A DNA stretch of 64,000 nt from Mesaphorura yosii (lineage: Eukaryota; Arthropoda; Collembola; Poduromorpha; Tullbergiidae), in NCBI GenBank assembly GCA_009869945.1, contig WIXG01000074.1, positions 124,001-188,000 on the forward strand, written 5' to 3'. The position numbers and the translations under genes were made by a program. Positions 12,844-28,000 of the stretch are shown piece by piece. The notes beneath the pieces are model-generated. The model was not told the DNA's origin. It ran no database searches and saw only the letters and a list, made by a program, of their open reading frames with translations. Each line of letters begins with the position of its first letter. Within the stretch, counting starts at the first letter, position 1.

Positions 12844-15800
12844 CCAACTCTAAATTTAGCTTGAACGTAGAAGGAAGCATAACTTACTTGCCATTGCTTC
12901 TCGCTTGACAAAAGCAAAACGCAATGCACCGTGACACGTTACGTTTTTATGCTTACCCTGCACCTTGGAAGCTTTGAATCAGGTAGTTTCTGTCTTTCTT
13001 ATCTCGTCTTCGGATCTCCGTTAATATTTCTCAGTTCATTACGAGCGCATTATGGCCAAAACAAATATATCATGTGCAATGCTAATTTGACGAGTTTTCT
13101 CGAGACGTCGACGTAACGTGCATCGTGTAATAAATAATCTCGTCTTATCACGTCTTCGCCTCGCTGTCACTGTACGTGCTTGTTGTCAGTGCCATGGCCA
13201 TGCTGGATTCCGAGTTCCTACTTTCTGACTGCACAGTCGCGTAACCCATCACGATTCATCAGTAAAATCAGTAAAATGACGTGAACAAGTTTCCCATTGC
13301 GTCGTGTTGGGTTGCAGTTGGTAGCCAAAAACAAAGTCGTAAAGATTTTCGAGCTTGTATCGTCGTGTCGTATCTTTCTTTCTGCAGCTGAACCGGCAGG
13401 CAATGGCAATAATAATAATTCTTAAGATTTTAATTCGATTCTTTGCTGTCTGTTGCTTATGGACAAGAACAATATATCATCATTATAAATCTTAACCACA
13501 TTATTTCTTTCTGTACGACGAGCCAGCACCAAACACACATTGTTATTATGTAAATTACGTGCGCATGAAACACTATCCATAAAGTCGAAGTCGTGCATAG
13601 ACACAGATTATTCTAGGCCGGGAGATGCATTCAGACTCGACTATAGTTCCATTTGCATATGATTGTCTTAATTCTAGTGAACTCCAAAAACACACCGACT
13701 TGGCGTGGCGTGGACACAAGCGTGAGGTTTAAGAAAGCCACAAATCAAAAACCTTAATTTACCACGCATTGGCTTTGACTGCCAAGATTTAAAACTCTTT
13801 TCTCACCTTGAGCCTTGATTTGGCTTGGCAAATAAGTGAAATAAAATTACGCAACTGACTTCATCTTGCTTGCTGTGAACACACTTGATTCATATTCTTA
13901 CATAGGATTCATTAGCATTAGTGTTACCTGGTCAAGTCAAGCCAGCAAATCTCATGCAAGATGCAAATGTGCGAACTGGTCTCAATTTTAATGTTGTTTT
14001 AACCACTTTTAATGGGAAACAAACATTTTGGTCCTCCAAACTCAAACTACTCAGACGCTGGCGTATTTCTTGCTTGTGTTTCGCATTTGCATTGCATTAC
14101 TGTCATTGTATTCGTTCGTTCTTCATCAAGCCTCAGCCTCGATCGGTTCTTGTTTTGCAGTATATTAAATTAGCCCGTCAGAAACGTCCATCAACATTGC
14201 ACAACACAAGTCAACAGCTCAACGTGTGAGTGTGAATTCGTTCGAGTTGCAGTCACGTCACAAGGAAGAAATGGCCAGTGACATTGATACGAGCTGTGGC
14301 GACTGGCGAGGCGAGTGGTTTTATTTTGCAATTAGTACTTGGGTAATAACTGCAGTCTGCAGTCGCGGTCGCGTAAATCTCGTTTCTGTTGTCATTCCTA
14401 ATTAAACGTAGCACAAAAGGTGCAAATTGCCGAAATTGCAAATTTATTTGCTATGCAGTGTGCAGTGGTTTGGCATTGTGTATTGCTTCACTTATAAAGT
14501 CATTCAGAAGTTTAAAACTCTGGTCATTTAATAAAACGGTGCTCAAAGGTTTTGATTCAGCATTAAGTTGTGTAAAGTTTGACATGCATGAATGCATTGG
14601 GGATTGACTGAGCAAGCAAATGAAGGAGACAACACGTACTCGCCAGGCCAGTCGCAACTCACAGTCCCAAATTCATTGTTCGCGTTCGCGTTTCGCGTAC
14701 CAGTTTCAATTCAAATTCACAGGACTTGCAGCAGGTGACAAAATGCAAAATGTGTAAAAATGATTTGTAACGAATTCAAATGAAGTGCACAGAAAACCTG
14801 TTGACTACATTTTGAATGGCCCTTGCGTATTAAATTTTAATTTATAGAATACTCTGCCGATGGAACAATGTAAGTAGCCTAATAGGGTAGGCATAACGCA
14901 TAATCGCCAGTCGCTGAAGGCCTGAGTGCCTTTGCTGTGACGGTGACTAATGAATAATTGTTTCTTCCTATCCTGCAGCTAGCTCCTTGTTTACATCTCG
15001 CGTGCGTCTGTGCATGTGCATGCGAAGAACTGAACATATCCCGACTTGAACGTTGTTGCTCTTTAGGCATTGACAATGCAATAGCAATGCTATTGAGCAT
15101 TTAGGCAGGACTGACGCAGGGCATTGACCAAAACTTAAAGAATTGACAACTGAAAAGCGAAGTAAGCAGTAAAAGCTTACGACTTCTGATTTTGTAGGGA
15201 CAACGCAAAAAGAAACTTTGAAATCTCCTTCCTCTTGAAACGACAAGGTACAAGATAACATTTATTCACTTGACCGATCATTAAACTGCTAAATTATGCA
15301 TCTTGTTATCGTATTTATATGGTATTGTACATTAGTCCGACTCTCGTAATCCGAAAGTAATAAAACAGAACATTCTAAAACATGTAAAACAAGAAACGCA
15401 AACGCAACGTGAATTATCCTACTGCTCGTAATTGTCGTACGCTCTTCGTGCCGTGTTCCTTTCTTTCACTTTTCCAACCACTTTAATCTTGTGTTTCACC
15501 AATCCATAAATGGAGGCGACATGCGAGCACGGTTGAGAAATAGCGAAATAAATGAAAATCATTTGTTTGTGGCGCATGAAATGACAATAATTATGGAGGC
15601 TGATGAAATTGCATGGGACGTGAGGTCCATTGCATGTACCTTCTTGAATTATGTTTCTGGGTAATAAAATTCAGCACGGAAGCAGCGTCAGTGTAATAAA
15701 AATTCTTCGAGGAAGGCACAGGCAGTGTCCGGATGGTCACGTACAGATTAGATTCTTCTTAGTGAGAGTCCTGCGATTCTGAGTATCCAAGCCCGAGATT

Positions 15801-17909
15801 TCTCGCCCGTAAAATTTTAATTTCTTCCGTAATTTGGAGGTACGCAATATTGTATAGATCGTAAAGTAAAGCAGCGAGAATCTTACGATACAGGACGCAG
15901 AAACCGTAATTATCCAATTACCCCGCGTCCCGCGATACAACTTTACATCTTGAGTGAGTAGAATGAGGAAATTCTTGTTAGGATTCGCGCTTAAAGTTTA
16001 TCGGGTAATAAAAACCAGATGACAGAAAATCCCGACTCAGCATGACACTAGTTCGACGCAATTAGCCTTTAACGAGGAATTTAGGTAATGCGTGATTTGG
16101 AGTTATTTATGGATTTACGCTTTAAGCATAATTGTGAAAATTCGAAGGCAAGCAGAGAAGTAGCAATAAATCGTTTTGATAGAAATCATAATTCACACAT
16201 TGAAAAGCAGTAATTTTACTTGCAGACACGCTAGACGTACGGCACTCAACGAGAAAATTTGACCTAAACGTTATGTTTCGTTGCTAATCCGAAATATGAA
16301 ATTGTTTGAACGGAAGTGAAGTTTTTGATGTTGGGAATATATTGAAATCGTATTCAAAGAGACACTCGTCAAATATTCCGACAGTAGAACCAATTTTCTG
16401 CGCCATAATCGATAAAATGCGAGTTAATGGCCGACGTGCAGTTTCAAATTCCACAAAACCCGTTCAGCCACGTACACTTCCTATTCAGCGATTAGATAAG
16501 TTTGTATTTGCATCCATTTAATTGCGAAAATTCATCCAATCAATTTGCGTCAGTAAAACGATAATACTGAATTGATTGTGTTATCAGTTTCTTCTCTTGT
16601 CCTTTCTCTTTAATCAAAGAGGGTCGGTCGCTTGAGGCTCGACGGCCAGCGTACTGTGCGAACTTCAATTTCTGTGTTCAAGAGTGTGAATTTTCACAAA
16701 CTTGTACTAATTTACATACCCGACACAAAATGAACATGAGCGCGGCTCGCAAGAAATGTTACTCAGCTCGTATTAATAAATTCATGTCCTCGCGTCATTC
16801 GCAAGTTTTTATCCCTGCAGAAAATAAAATAAAGCTGTAAAATTTTAAAATTAATTTTTTTCGCAAATGTTTGCAAGTTGACCTCAGAGTTCAGTCGTGC
16901 CAGCCCAGGTTTTTCCGCAACGACTCTTCGTGCTGTGAAATTGTGAGGAGTTTGACCCACTGAAGCCGAAACTAACAAAGTGTAAGTGTGCCTGACATCT
17001 CGACTCGACTCGGGGAAGAATTAAAAGACATTTTCAGGTCACCATACTCGCGAGGGATTCGCAAATAAAATTCTTATTTATGAAAACAATTTGTTTAATC
17101 TTAAAATTATACGCATTTTTCATTTTTCGAAAGTGTGATACAGAAAAATGGCCATAATTGGCTATCCGAAGTCAACACAAAAGTTCTTGCGCCATAAATC
17201 CCTGCAAATGCAATGCAAATGCGGTGCTTGATGTCATTCTGCGTTATCTTGACATTAATTGCCAGAGTACACATTACACAAATGCATAATTTAACGGCTC
17301 GCAGCGACAATTTACGCGGTCGGACGTTGTTTGCTAGCCAGTTAGCAATTGGCAATTTGGCCTGCCAATCTTTACCTCAGATTTATTGGACAAATACAGT
17401 TAAGGCCAAGCTCCGCCAATTTGCACTTTTTCTTGTTTGCGGATCCAAAAATAAATGCGTTGAGTCCGTCAACCTGTTGCACGTACGAATTGATTTATCT
17501 TTTCAATTACCTGAAACTAATGCTGTTTACATATCTAAGAAGTAAAGCGCCAAAGCGCAAGTGCCTACTTGAAAATTTAGCAGAACCGGTCACACCCACA
17601 CGACTTCACTTTATACCGTTTAATCACCTCATTGTTGCCGGACGGAAGGCACACTTCGACTACTTGTCACATTCTGCAATTTCGCAGTCGACACGGTGCC
17701 AATTTTAATTTTTTAAGCAATGGAAAACTCTTCAATTTTACGCCTTCTTTCAATTCTAGGAAAGAATAGCATTCTTTAAATAAAAAGGTGTCATCTTTCT
17801 CGCCGTGTCATTCTCACGTCAAGTTATTCGGTAGTTTGCAGTGCGAATCTGCATACACGAACACACACATGCTACTGGTTTTAATGAATTTCCTCCTTTT
17901 CTGTTTCAG
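12844..17909. other. non-coding stretch, no gene recognised
   Basis: No open frame here has recognisable protein character, and I found no tRNA, rRNA or tandem array. The right end (17881-17909) is a polypyrimidine tract ending TTTCAG, a plausible acceptor for the storkhead-box 5' UTR exon. Confidence 0.5.
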
Positions 17910-18058
17910 AGGGTGAACCCAAACGATTAGTACAATGAAGAGTGTGACGAGCCGCCGCCAGCTGGGTTGAGAAAGCAAGAGCCAACGAGTCAAGCGAGCA
18001 AGCAACGGAACGCAACGGGGACAAGGAAAGGAAAAGGAGATTGAAATTAGAATAGAAA
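17910..18058 (+). other. putative 5' UTR part of the first storkhead-box coding exon
   Basis: TTTCTGTTTCAG ends at 17909, giving a consensus acceptor 149 nt before the start codon. An in-frame TAG sits two codons upstream of the ATG at 18059, so this segment cannot extend the protein. The upstream untranslated exon or exons were not located. Confidence 0.4.
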
Positions 18059-21000
18059 ATGAGTCTTATAAATAGCAGCCACAGCCAAAGACAAAAGCCA
18101 ATTCATCTTACATGCTTGGATAACGACCGATGCGATGGTCAATGTGAACCGCTACCTCAAACTTCGTCGCAGTCGCACAATGTGGGTCACAGTCACACTC
18201 AGCACCAGTTTGATGGGGATGACCCGCGGAGCATTCGCACGTACTTGGTCCTCCTTCAAGACTGCCTGGCCATCAAGTTTGTGCCGTTTGCCAGCACTGG
18301 CACAGGCGCCTCATCAACCACAGCGCCATTGCCAAATCATCGCAATTCGCTTTCATTTCCTTTCAACAACAATGATCCCATAAATAATAACGGTCGGAGC
18401 AGCAGTAGGAACAGCCATTGCAACAGCTACGCGACCATCGACAGCGTCCTCAACGGGAAAAGCGGCGGTAGTTCAAGAAATGACTGCTGCAATCAACGTC
18501 AGTGTAATTACAACAATGTCAGCGGCAGCGCAGCAGACCACCAACCGCTTCATGCGTCTAAGTCAAATGGTTTGTCATCGACAGGCACAGCGGCCAGGAT
18601 TATTGGGCCAAATCTGATGACGGTCAATATGATTAATGGCAACGGGACGACGACGACAACGACAAGTTCCTCATTGTTGACAGACTCATCATCCACACCG
18701 TCGTCGCCGTTAAAATCGCGTTCTGATGAAGTGGATTCCTCGCATCACGGACTCTCCCTGTACAAAGTAAGTGCACGTATCGCATTATTATCGATAATGA
18801 GCATCCAATGCGTGCAGCGTGCGTAAGTAAACACAAACACAACGACAGCCCCGAGAAACATGACTGCGACTGCAACTACTTTATTTAATCAGTCATCTCA
18901 TCTGTAAACAGTAAAATTGCGGGCATGCTCAATTTCATTTCATCGCGATACACACTCCTAATGAAATTGAGAATCAATTCAATTTCTACGGAACAATGAG
19001 TTCGTAAGTAGGTGGATGAAAGTTGCGTCTTAATTTATTGACAAGTAAATGACAGCCATGAGCCAAGGCAGTGATGGCAGTTGTGGCTGTGGCATTGATG
19101 TTGGATTTGGTGAATTGGTGATTGACGAAAGAAGCCCCAGTCTGGTTTCATTTTCTAAGTACCGTCGATTTTAAAGAGGTTTCCCACTTTTGCCTGAGCT
19201 TACACGTTTTTACTTTCAGTTAAATCGAAAATCGAAATCAATACTAATGTTAATACTTTTGGATTTTACACAAGAAGCTGTTAAAGTCAGGCACCGATCG
19301 TTTAAGTTCTAATTTGGGAAATTCGTATTTCAAGGCGCCGATGCCGAACGGAGTGAGGGCGCGGCTGCAGGCTGCAGCAGAAATAGAAACGCTGAAAGTT
19401 CCTTGACACTCCAATTTTACGACATATCACATCAATCTCGTGTTGCATGTCACATCTTTTCACATTCTCGGGGAGTTTTATAGCCTATTGTATCGTTTTA
19501 ATTTCTTTCACAACAAAGGATGCATGATTTCAGGAAATTTGTTGTCTTAACCTCGCAACTTACAAGATCTCGATGTCGATACGTTCGTGCTCATGTTTCT
19601 TTACACACACACGCACATGTGGCTATTAAAAGTTTGTATCACGCTCGAATGGCTCGGGCGAAATTAATCTTGTCCTTCACATAAAAATTCAAGCCTATCA
19701 GTAAAGGTCGACGCAACACAAGCGTGATGGCGTGTGAAAGTATTCATTTCACAAGGAAGACATTTGGGATTGACAAATTGCATGCGACGATCGATTTCGA
19801 TTGCATTACACTGCATTCGTATTAAAGGCTAAATTAATTGCGTTATTTGTTTGTTTGAAAGGCCAACTAGCGTAACGGAGGTTAACGAATAAGAATTACA
19901 CCAGATTAATTACAGGTCGTGATTCTATCACGCAAAAACTGTGCAGTCGTTTTTACGACTTTCAGTGCTTATGGCTTCCCCGGACCTTTGAAGTCATGGT
20001 AGCTTATGTGTTTTAATTGCAGAATTTTCGAGAAGCGAATCTAAAGTGTTACTGGAACGCGACTCTGTACGAAGCATTTCTGGCTTTGGAGTACAAAGGC
20101 TTCATCGTGCCATCCACACTCCTCGTATGGGCGATTCCACGCTACTTGGCGACACTGCGAACTGCTTGGTCACGTCGAATCCTGCGCAGTCCACCTGGAT
20201 TCCATATTGAATTTGTGGGTGAGTGCCGTGAATCCTTTTCTAATTTTTTTTGCACTTCATTTTGTTTACAATCCACATTTAATTTGTTTTCTGCACTGCG
20301 CGTGCATGAGTGATTTTTTCCTCTTCCATCTTCCTTCTCCATAATAATAATGCAATACAATAATGCAGCGCGATGCGAATAAGATTTTCGCGTCCATGTG
20401 CACGTAATCTGTGTAGTTGTACGCAATAAAAACCAAATTACATGCTTGAATGATTTGTAAGTCTGCGTGCTTCAAGGAGGCTGAAATTAAATTGACAAAT
20501 AATTGCACAGTTTATCGTAACCTTTTCTCAATGCGCTGCATAGCATTTGCATTGGATTGAGATTTCACGTAGAGAGCGGATGAAGGATGACGACTGACAG
20601 ACTCGCGAGGGCGAAGAAATTCAGTGACCATACGAGGCGCCAGGATTTTGACAAATCGTTTACGACTAACGACGAGATTAGGAACCTGTTCCTGGCCCTC
20701 TTCTTTTGTTACTATAAATGGGACAAAATTGGCTTGCATTTCAAGTGATGCGAGTCCAACGAACTAGCCGGTCTCGCCAGTCAAGCCAAGCGTATTCAAT
20801 ACGCGTCGAATCATTAAAATGATTTGAGACGAGTGAGATCCACGCACGCGTGAATGAACAAGGCAAAAGGTTATGCAAAGATCAGATTTGATGACTGATG
20901 AGAAATTTGCTTAAGAATGGTTTTACGAGCGTGTGCATGAAATAAATCATAAAAAGGAATTTCTGTGCGAAAAAAAATTGTTTCCTGAAGCAAAAAGAGA

Positions 21001-24000
21001 ATGAGACGGACGCAGGGTAGAATTACAATTGATTTCACTTTGTGTGCCAACGTAATTCCTTTTTATTGTTGGAAATCTGAAGAATGTGAATAGTTTATCT
21101 CCGCGTTTATGCGATGCATGCATTTTCATGTCTTTCTCGCGAATAGGCGAACAAAGGGTCAGCGTGTGCATCTTTCTCATTTGTGGGCACGGCACATTTT
21201 GCTGATAGTCCGCTGCTTTCTGGGACAGCCTGCACCGCACGTGCATTCATGCATTCACTCAATGCAATTTAAAATTTAAAAGTATCTACATACAAATGGC
21301 AATAATTTATGTAAATTCATTTATTCGAAACGATTCATTGTAAAGAGAATTCGGCCGAACTTGTCTCCTCTCGTTTATGACAATAGATTGCCCACTTTAT
21401 TATCGCATCGCATTGCCAAGTTGAATTTTTATTTTCTTTGTAGGTGAAATTGAAGAGCTGCTCGCCGATCCTGTTCGACAAAGTCAATTTGCTCCTTTGT
21501 CCGACTCTTTGTGCTGGGCGATTCTGGAGATAACTTCAATGGGTAAGCATTCTGATTTCTTTCTCTTTAATCGCAAGGAGGCAAGAATCAGATGCAGGCA
21601 GAGAAGTGCAGATGATAATGAGATTTTTTCTCTTTTGGCTTGCCTATTCAACCAAATCGGTTTATTATTGCTTTTATTTTGAGTCGCTCACTTATGGGCA
21701 GACAACTTCAATCATATTTCTATTGTTGGACTCCGGACGGATGGGCCAACATGTGTTTCATGTCGTGCACAATTCAACTCGTTCATTCTGCTCTGCCACG
21801 CCATGCCAGCCCATGCAGTAGTGATTTGGGTTATCGTGCTATTAAAGACTTGTCATGTCAAAATCTAGTTCATGTTCATCGAGAGCAGAACTGTGATAGA
21901 AAATGATCACTTGTCAAACACTTCAAAACAGAAAAGGAAAAGACGATAATGGACAGGTTGAATGATTTCTACGCACACAGGCTTTGTTTTGCTTACATCG
22001 CATTGCATAGCGGAGAGAGTTTTGATCAATCAGATTCAGACTAATCTAACAAGGCACTACTGTCCACCAATTCAACACTTAAATCAGCAAGTTGAATGAT
22101 GAAAGCACACGCGTAAAGCGTTTCGAGTTTCCTGAAAAGGAGTCCCAGCACGAAACGTTGAAAATAATTCCACGTGCACGAACGCCTGATTTCTTAATTT
22201 CATTTGATTGCAGGTCAAGAAGCATTTGTTGACTCAATTTCGAGCGCGCTAACCGCAGCTTTTCCCACGATGGTGCTACCGGCGAAGGAACGCATCTATG
22301 CAACGCTGGAAAAATTGATTAAGGAGCGGAAGGTGTACCAGACTTCACACGGTTACTTTGTGGTCACGCCAGACACGTTTCGGTACATGGTGTCAGCTGA
22401 TCAGACGCAGCAGCCGCTGTACGCTACGCTGACTCAGCCAACGAATACTACGAACGCAATGACGATGCCGCCACTTGACGCACTTGTGAGCCCACCGATA
22501 ATACAAACGCAACAGCCGCGTCGTGACCCTGGTAAGCGTAATCATTACTTTATGGGTGCATTAAATTAATCATACTACCTCTCGTAATTTTATTATGGAT
22601 CGCACGTACTGTAATTACGCTGCTGCTTCTTCCTTTTCCATCTCCAATAATGGTTATGGAGTCACCTTGACTTCTTTATTTCTTGTCTACTTAACTACGT
22701 GCATAATTACTTAATTCCAATCATCTTTGCACGTAATTTCTTCATTTTCTTTCCGCAGAGCGCATAAATTCGTCTAGGAATTCGTGGGTCTCAGAAGTTA
22801 ATGAAAAAAATTCGTCTTCTGTCAATAATAATGGAATTGAGCTTGAGGCTCGTGGTTCTCAACCGCTCAGGCGTCACAATTCCATGAAGATCATCAGGCA
22901 GAAGGATGCTTCACACACAACAATGGTACGAGTGCTTAACTTAAGTATATTACCGCTGTAAATGTGTAGAGCTCATGTGTACAACGTTTGCGGTGATGAC
23001 GTAACTGTACTGTGCTTAATTCATAGACTGCTCCAAGTTTTATGAGAGATAAAACCAGAAGCATGTCATTCAGACTTTACAAGTCCAAATCCATACCGAA
23101 CAACTTCAAGGACGAGAAAAAGCGGCTCGCAACAATGAAGAAGGTTGAGAAACTGAACAAGCAAATGGAAAACTTGCTTAAGAAGGACAGCGCTAAAATT
23201 TCTGGGAATAAAAATGAAGCTCCGCAAGAAAACACAGGTAATTGTACCATTCAAAGATCGAACTTTAATACATGGACCATCGAATCGTCCTTATATTTCC
23301 ATACTAAATGCATTTAACGAATATTTCATGACAGGCAAACCATCATTCTTTCGCAAACTCTTCCGACGATCGGCAAGCAAGAAGACGGACAAGAACGTGG
23401 TCAGTAATCCGTCGAAGCCTTCCGCATCAACACAAACTCCTCGTTTGAACGAATTTGAGAATTCAGATTCAGGCAATAATTCTCCATCAACACCGCTCAT
23501 CATCCCAACAATTCATTCTGCTCCTCCAAGACATTTTACACTCCCCAACGATTTATTGAGTGCTGATGACGAAGAAATCACTCCAAGCCCAACGGCATTT
23601 AGTTCTCGTTGCAATTCTCTGCCTAAGCGCCCAAGCAGTCGTCTGTCAATACTGAATGATGAGCCTCATTTGTATTCAACACCAACAAATCCCTACGGAA
23701 CGAATGATGGCAACAGCGAAAGTGTAATAAACGCTGGGACGCATGCGAGAGGGTTTCAGATTGGTGGTTCGTCGAGGTGTTCCACTCTCAGCCACGGAAC
23801 CAGCCTGGGTTACGGAAGTCAGGGTCCCACATCCCTCGGCTGCATGAGCAACCAGAGTTGCCAGAGTCCCAGTCCCTCGATGAGCCCAAGCGGAATCTAT
23901 TCGACACTGAATCAACGGACCAGTAGCACGGAACACGAGCGCAAAGGACCATCATCAATTAGCATGTCGCAATCATCAGATACAGCCAATAACAACAATG

Positions 24001-25091
24001 CCAACGGTACCTCAAACAACCAGCTATTATCAAGGTCATCACGCGCGTACGGCAGCTACCGAAACTATTATGATTACTACCGAAGAAGATACCCACCTTA
24101 CGGCAGTACGAGTACAAGTGCAACAATGCAAAGTCTTCGCCAGCCCGCTTCGTTTGCTTCCACCGTGCTGTCCACTGCTTCCGGCAAGAATTATTCATCC
24201 TCGTTGAGACGCGATGAGAAGCCAGCCCAAACGCCGCAGCAGCAGCAGAAAGAAGCTGCGTGTAAGACAATTACGGGAGACACGCACTCCCAGAGCAACA
24301 ATGAAAATGGAATAATTTCGGCCGTCACTTCTACAACAAAGAGCAAGCCATTCATGAGTACAACTACAACAGTCACACAAAACGTAAAGTCCACGACGAA
24401 CATGGAGTTGGAATTCTCACTTCCTTTGGGAAAATCATCGTTGCTGTCGACATCACAAAAAGTTCAGTCACCAGCCGTAAGAACGGTTGTCGGTTCAGGC
24501 GCTGACAAAGTGAACGTCAACATGTCTTGCGTTCAGCCTCGCACAAGAATTATCATTGGACAGCTGCATCCGACGAGCGCAAACAATGAAACTACTGAAG
24601 TGAAAACTACGATAAATCATGATGGCGCAATTGAGACGCATTTTAATTGCGGTGCTGACCCAAATCCACGCTTGGGTAGCAAAGACTCGACGGTTCAATC
24701 CGCCATAGTCGTTAATGGATCGGCGGTGGATCAGGCCCATCAGGTGAGAAATTCAGGCGTCGAAATCAAACTTCTTGACTCTTCTTCATCATCGCCAGCG
24801 TCCAAGCAAGTAGTGACATCGATAAGCAATGTAGATAGCGATTCTCCAATAATGAAAGCAGTGGTAGTTGAAGGTTCACCTCAGCAGCCAACATTTCAAA
24901 TGCCAATGAATGGGGAGAAGACCGCCGAGAAGAAATTCGGCGGTCGAGCAACTGAAGCCTTCAATTCGGCCAGTCTTTGCAAGGACGTATTAGAGATGAT
25001 CGCTCCCAAAAGTACAGAGTACAGGTGCTACAACAATGGAGTTGTCAAAATATCAGACTTCGCGAAGAGCGTGGAGACAGATTTCATGTAA
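18059..25091 (+). CDS. STOX: storkhead-box winged-helix protein (STOX / Drosophila knockout-like)
   Basis: Seven coding exons, all GT-AG: 18059-18766, 20023-20218, 21444-21542, 22214-22531, 22759-22925, 23027-23237 and 23335-25091, encoding 1151 aa. Residues 1-236 are low complexity, rich in Ser, Asn and Thr. Residues about 237-302 are the conserved N-terminal STOX region (NLKCYWNATLYEAF, LEYKGFIVPSTLLVW). Residues about 315-390 form the storkhead winged helix (SQFAPLSDSLCWAI, ERIYATLEKLIKERKVYQTS, GYFVVTP). A basic coiled-coil-like stretch (EKKRLATMKKVEKLNKQMEN) and the motif KPSFFRKLFRRSASKK follow, then a long Ser/Thr/Asn/Gln-rich tail ending SVETDFM. STOX proteins are FOX-like DNA-binding regulators; Drosophila knockout acts in motor-axon development. 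The start is favoured because an in-frame stop lies just upstream. AATAAA-type signals occur near 25402 and 25448. Family assignment is firm; the animal's phenotype is unknown. Confidence 0.93.
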
Positions 25092-28000
25092 ACGCAAATG
25101 CGTGTCATATGCGTCTTTGCACCGAGCTTCGTACTTTGCCTTGGAGTTGCGTTAAGCCTTCTAGCTTTAATTACAATGTTCAAATGATTTAATTACAAGT
25201 GTGTGTGCCAATAATCCAATGTAGCACTTAAACTGTCGCCCGACCTTTCGTATTATGTTAGAATTAGTATAATTTCATGGCCATAAATGTAAACCTTACT
25301 ATTGTAATGAGTTAATAATCGTCGTTACCCTTCCACTTAGTTTTAAATGACTGCGCATTTCTTCTCTTAATCAGTTCACACAATCGTTTAGTTCAATTTC
25401 TTCAATAAAAATATCTGTCATTCTATGCTGTGCAATGAATTACAAGCAATAAAATGCAATACATTTTCTTCTACATGTTATAATTTCTAGTTGACATAAA
25501 CTGAACCAATTCCGAATAACAATGTTTGCATTATTTTAAGTTTTGATGGCCAAAACGTCAAAATTTTGCGGAAGAACCCTTCATCATGCGAGATTTGGCC
25601 GGTCATTCATTACAGTTCATGTCCACAGCATAATAAATTAGTTGCAGAGCCAAATTCCGGATCTGCACTGTGAAATAATTCATGCAGAAATCGCATTTGT
25701 TCATTCGTGGCCACCAATCAAGTTTTTAGCCATGTCCGAGAGAAAGGAGAATTGAGTTGAATAAAAACACTCGCAAATTACGTGTTGATTTATGACGAGA
25801 GGTGGATCGAATGTAAATTGTAAATGATGACAACCAGGCTGACTGCGAATGAACGGACGGAGAAAGATGACATGATAAATATCAATGCGGGAAGACGACT
25901 TGGCACAAGTCTCAGTCTCGCATGTACAAATTAATTAATTACTGTGCAAGACAAGTTACCTCACAATCACAAGAATGTGAGCTTGGCATATCATCACATG
26001 AATTATGCATGCATGCATTCATTCATCGGGTCGGGCTTAAATTATTCTCATAATTCTTATTTTCTTAATCAAATGTCACCATAAAATCAAATGAAATGTA
26101 CGCCAACTTTCAGTCCAATATTCAAGGAGAAGGAATTCTGCAGCTGCAGCTACAGCACTGAAATCTGATCCGAATGCAAGAAATCAAATTTACAAGTGGA
26201 GTCTCTTGAGGCTGGGCACAGAACACGGCCAAGACAAACTTTGCCCTGCGACTGCCATTCTCTTGTTCAGCCTGCACAGCGATTGAGACAGCTAAATTAT
26301 AGACTCGAGCACGCTATCATTATAAATACAAACAATGGATTATGCATATTCAATTTGTAGCTGAGCTGGTGTGTCAGGAGTATCAATACCATGCCATGCG
26401 GTGGCGTGCCAAACTTTCAAGCTCTCATTTGTGCGTGGCGTACGCAGGTCCATTTTCTTTCAATTGCCTGCAACAAGAACAAGAACCCTGATTACACGAT
26501 TATGATGATGAGAAACACAAGATAAACATCTTCAAATTACATGTTATTATTACGCCTTTGAGTTTACCGACGCAGCATGGCATGGAAAACACAGGAATAC
26601 TTTATCCCAGGTAAAAGTGGACTTGAAAGCCAAGAAAAGAAGCTAAGGAAGATCTAATCAAGAAAGACGCACTGCTTTGCATGAATTTCAATTAGCTTGC
26701 ACTGAATTTAATGCTGACTTTGACTGAAATGATACATAAATATGATTACGATTCTCTTTACTTTTACTTATGAGGCCAATTTGTCCATTAATTATAACAA
26801 CGGTTTAAAAATATGATGCACGGCCTTTCGATCTCATTTCTCGAATCAACGAGCGAGCGGGCAAGGGCAATAAATTATGCAGCAGCTTGAGATAGTGACT
26901 GTGAGACGTGTGATAAGGAAAATGTGCATGTGATGATAGAAAGTTCAGCGAAATTTCTGATCTCGTGATTTCCTCCTCTCTAATTATTCTGCGCAATTAG
27001 TGAATATGATTTCATGCACATTTGAGTTCGATTTCGAGCTTTGTTGAGAAATGGCACGCCACATTCATACATTGGTAGATTGGAGGCGTCGCGTATCAAT
27101 CCACTTGAGCAAACAACAAATCACTGGCTTGGCATTGCGAAACAATGCAACGTATAATTAGCCACTTTTCCTCATTGTAAAAGCGCACGCCTTGCCACTC
27201 GCCATTCGCAGGCAGGCCTGACATGAGTTCCTTGCATTTACAAACTAAACTTTGTAAATTGCAAAGCAAGGAGCAGCTTTCTTAATAAATAAGTGCAGAG
27301 AGTGCAAGTCTTTATTGCCTGAAAGAATGAAGGGGCTGGTCATTGCCATTATTGCTAATTATACAGCTGGCTGGCTGCTGTCTCTGAGAACTGATAAACT
27401 GAAGATGAAACCGGCGAGACGACGAGATCACACGGCCATTTAAATCTGGTTCTGGTTTGAGATACAAATCATTTGATTGATTCTGCTTCTGGTTTTGCGA
27501 TCGAGAATGAGAATGAAATCAATGGGAATGGTCAATGGAAAGTGAGTCGTTAGCACTAGCAGATGGTTTACCATTGTGAACGATCCAGTTACGATTATGA
27601 TTATGGGTACTATCAGATGTAGCTCCGGGTCTTCACTGCCTTAGTTCATGTATTTTAATTACTGATCTCAAACGAGTAAGTAAACAAACGCTTCTCCTTC
27701 ATTGCAGAAGATTTTATCTCGAAATGAAGCTGAACAATTTGACAACATGCGTACAGTTTGATTATTTCAAAGAAATTGGGTCGCCGAGACCAAAGCAGAT
27801 CAGCTCGTCTTTTTTCTAAGTGTCTGCAATGAGCAATCTGAAAGGGGACGACTGAAAACCTCCTTTTCGTTGTAAACAAAATGAATATGACACAATCTCA
27901 TTTTCGCCTGATTTCATAAGCTCGGCGTTGGCGTACTTGACGTTCACTCAAATTGGGGCACCTGGAAGTTCATTGTCATCACGAGATTATGAGGAACAAT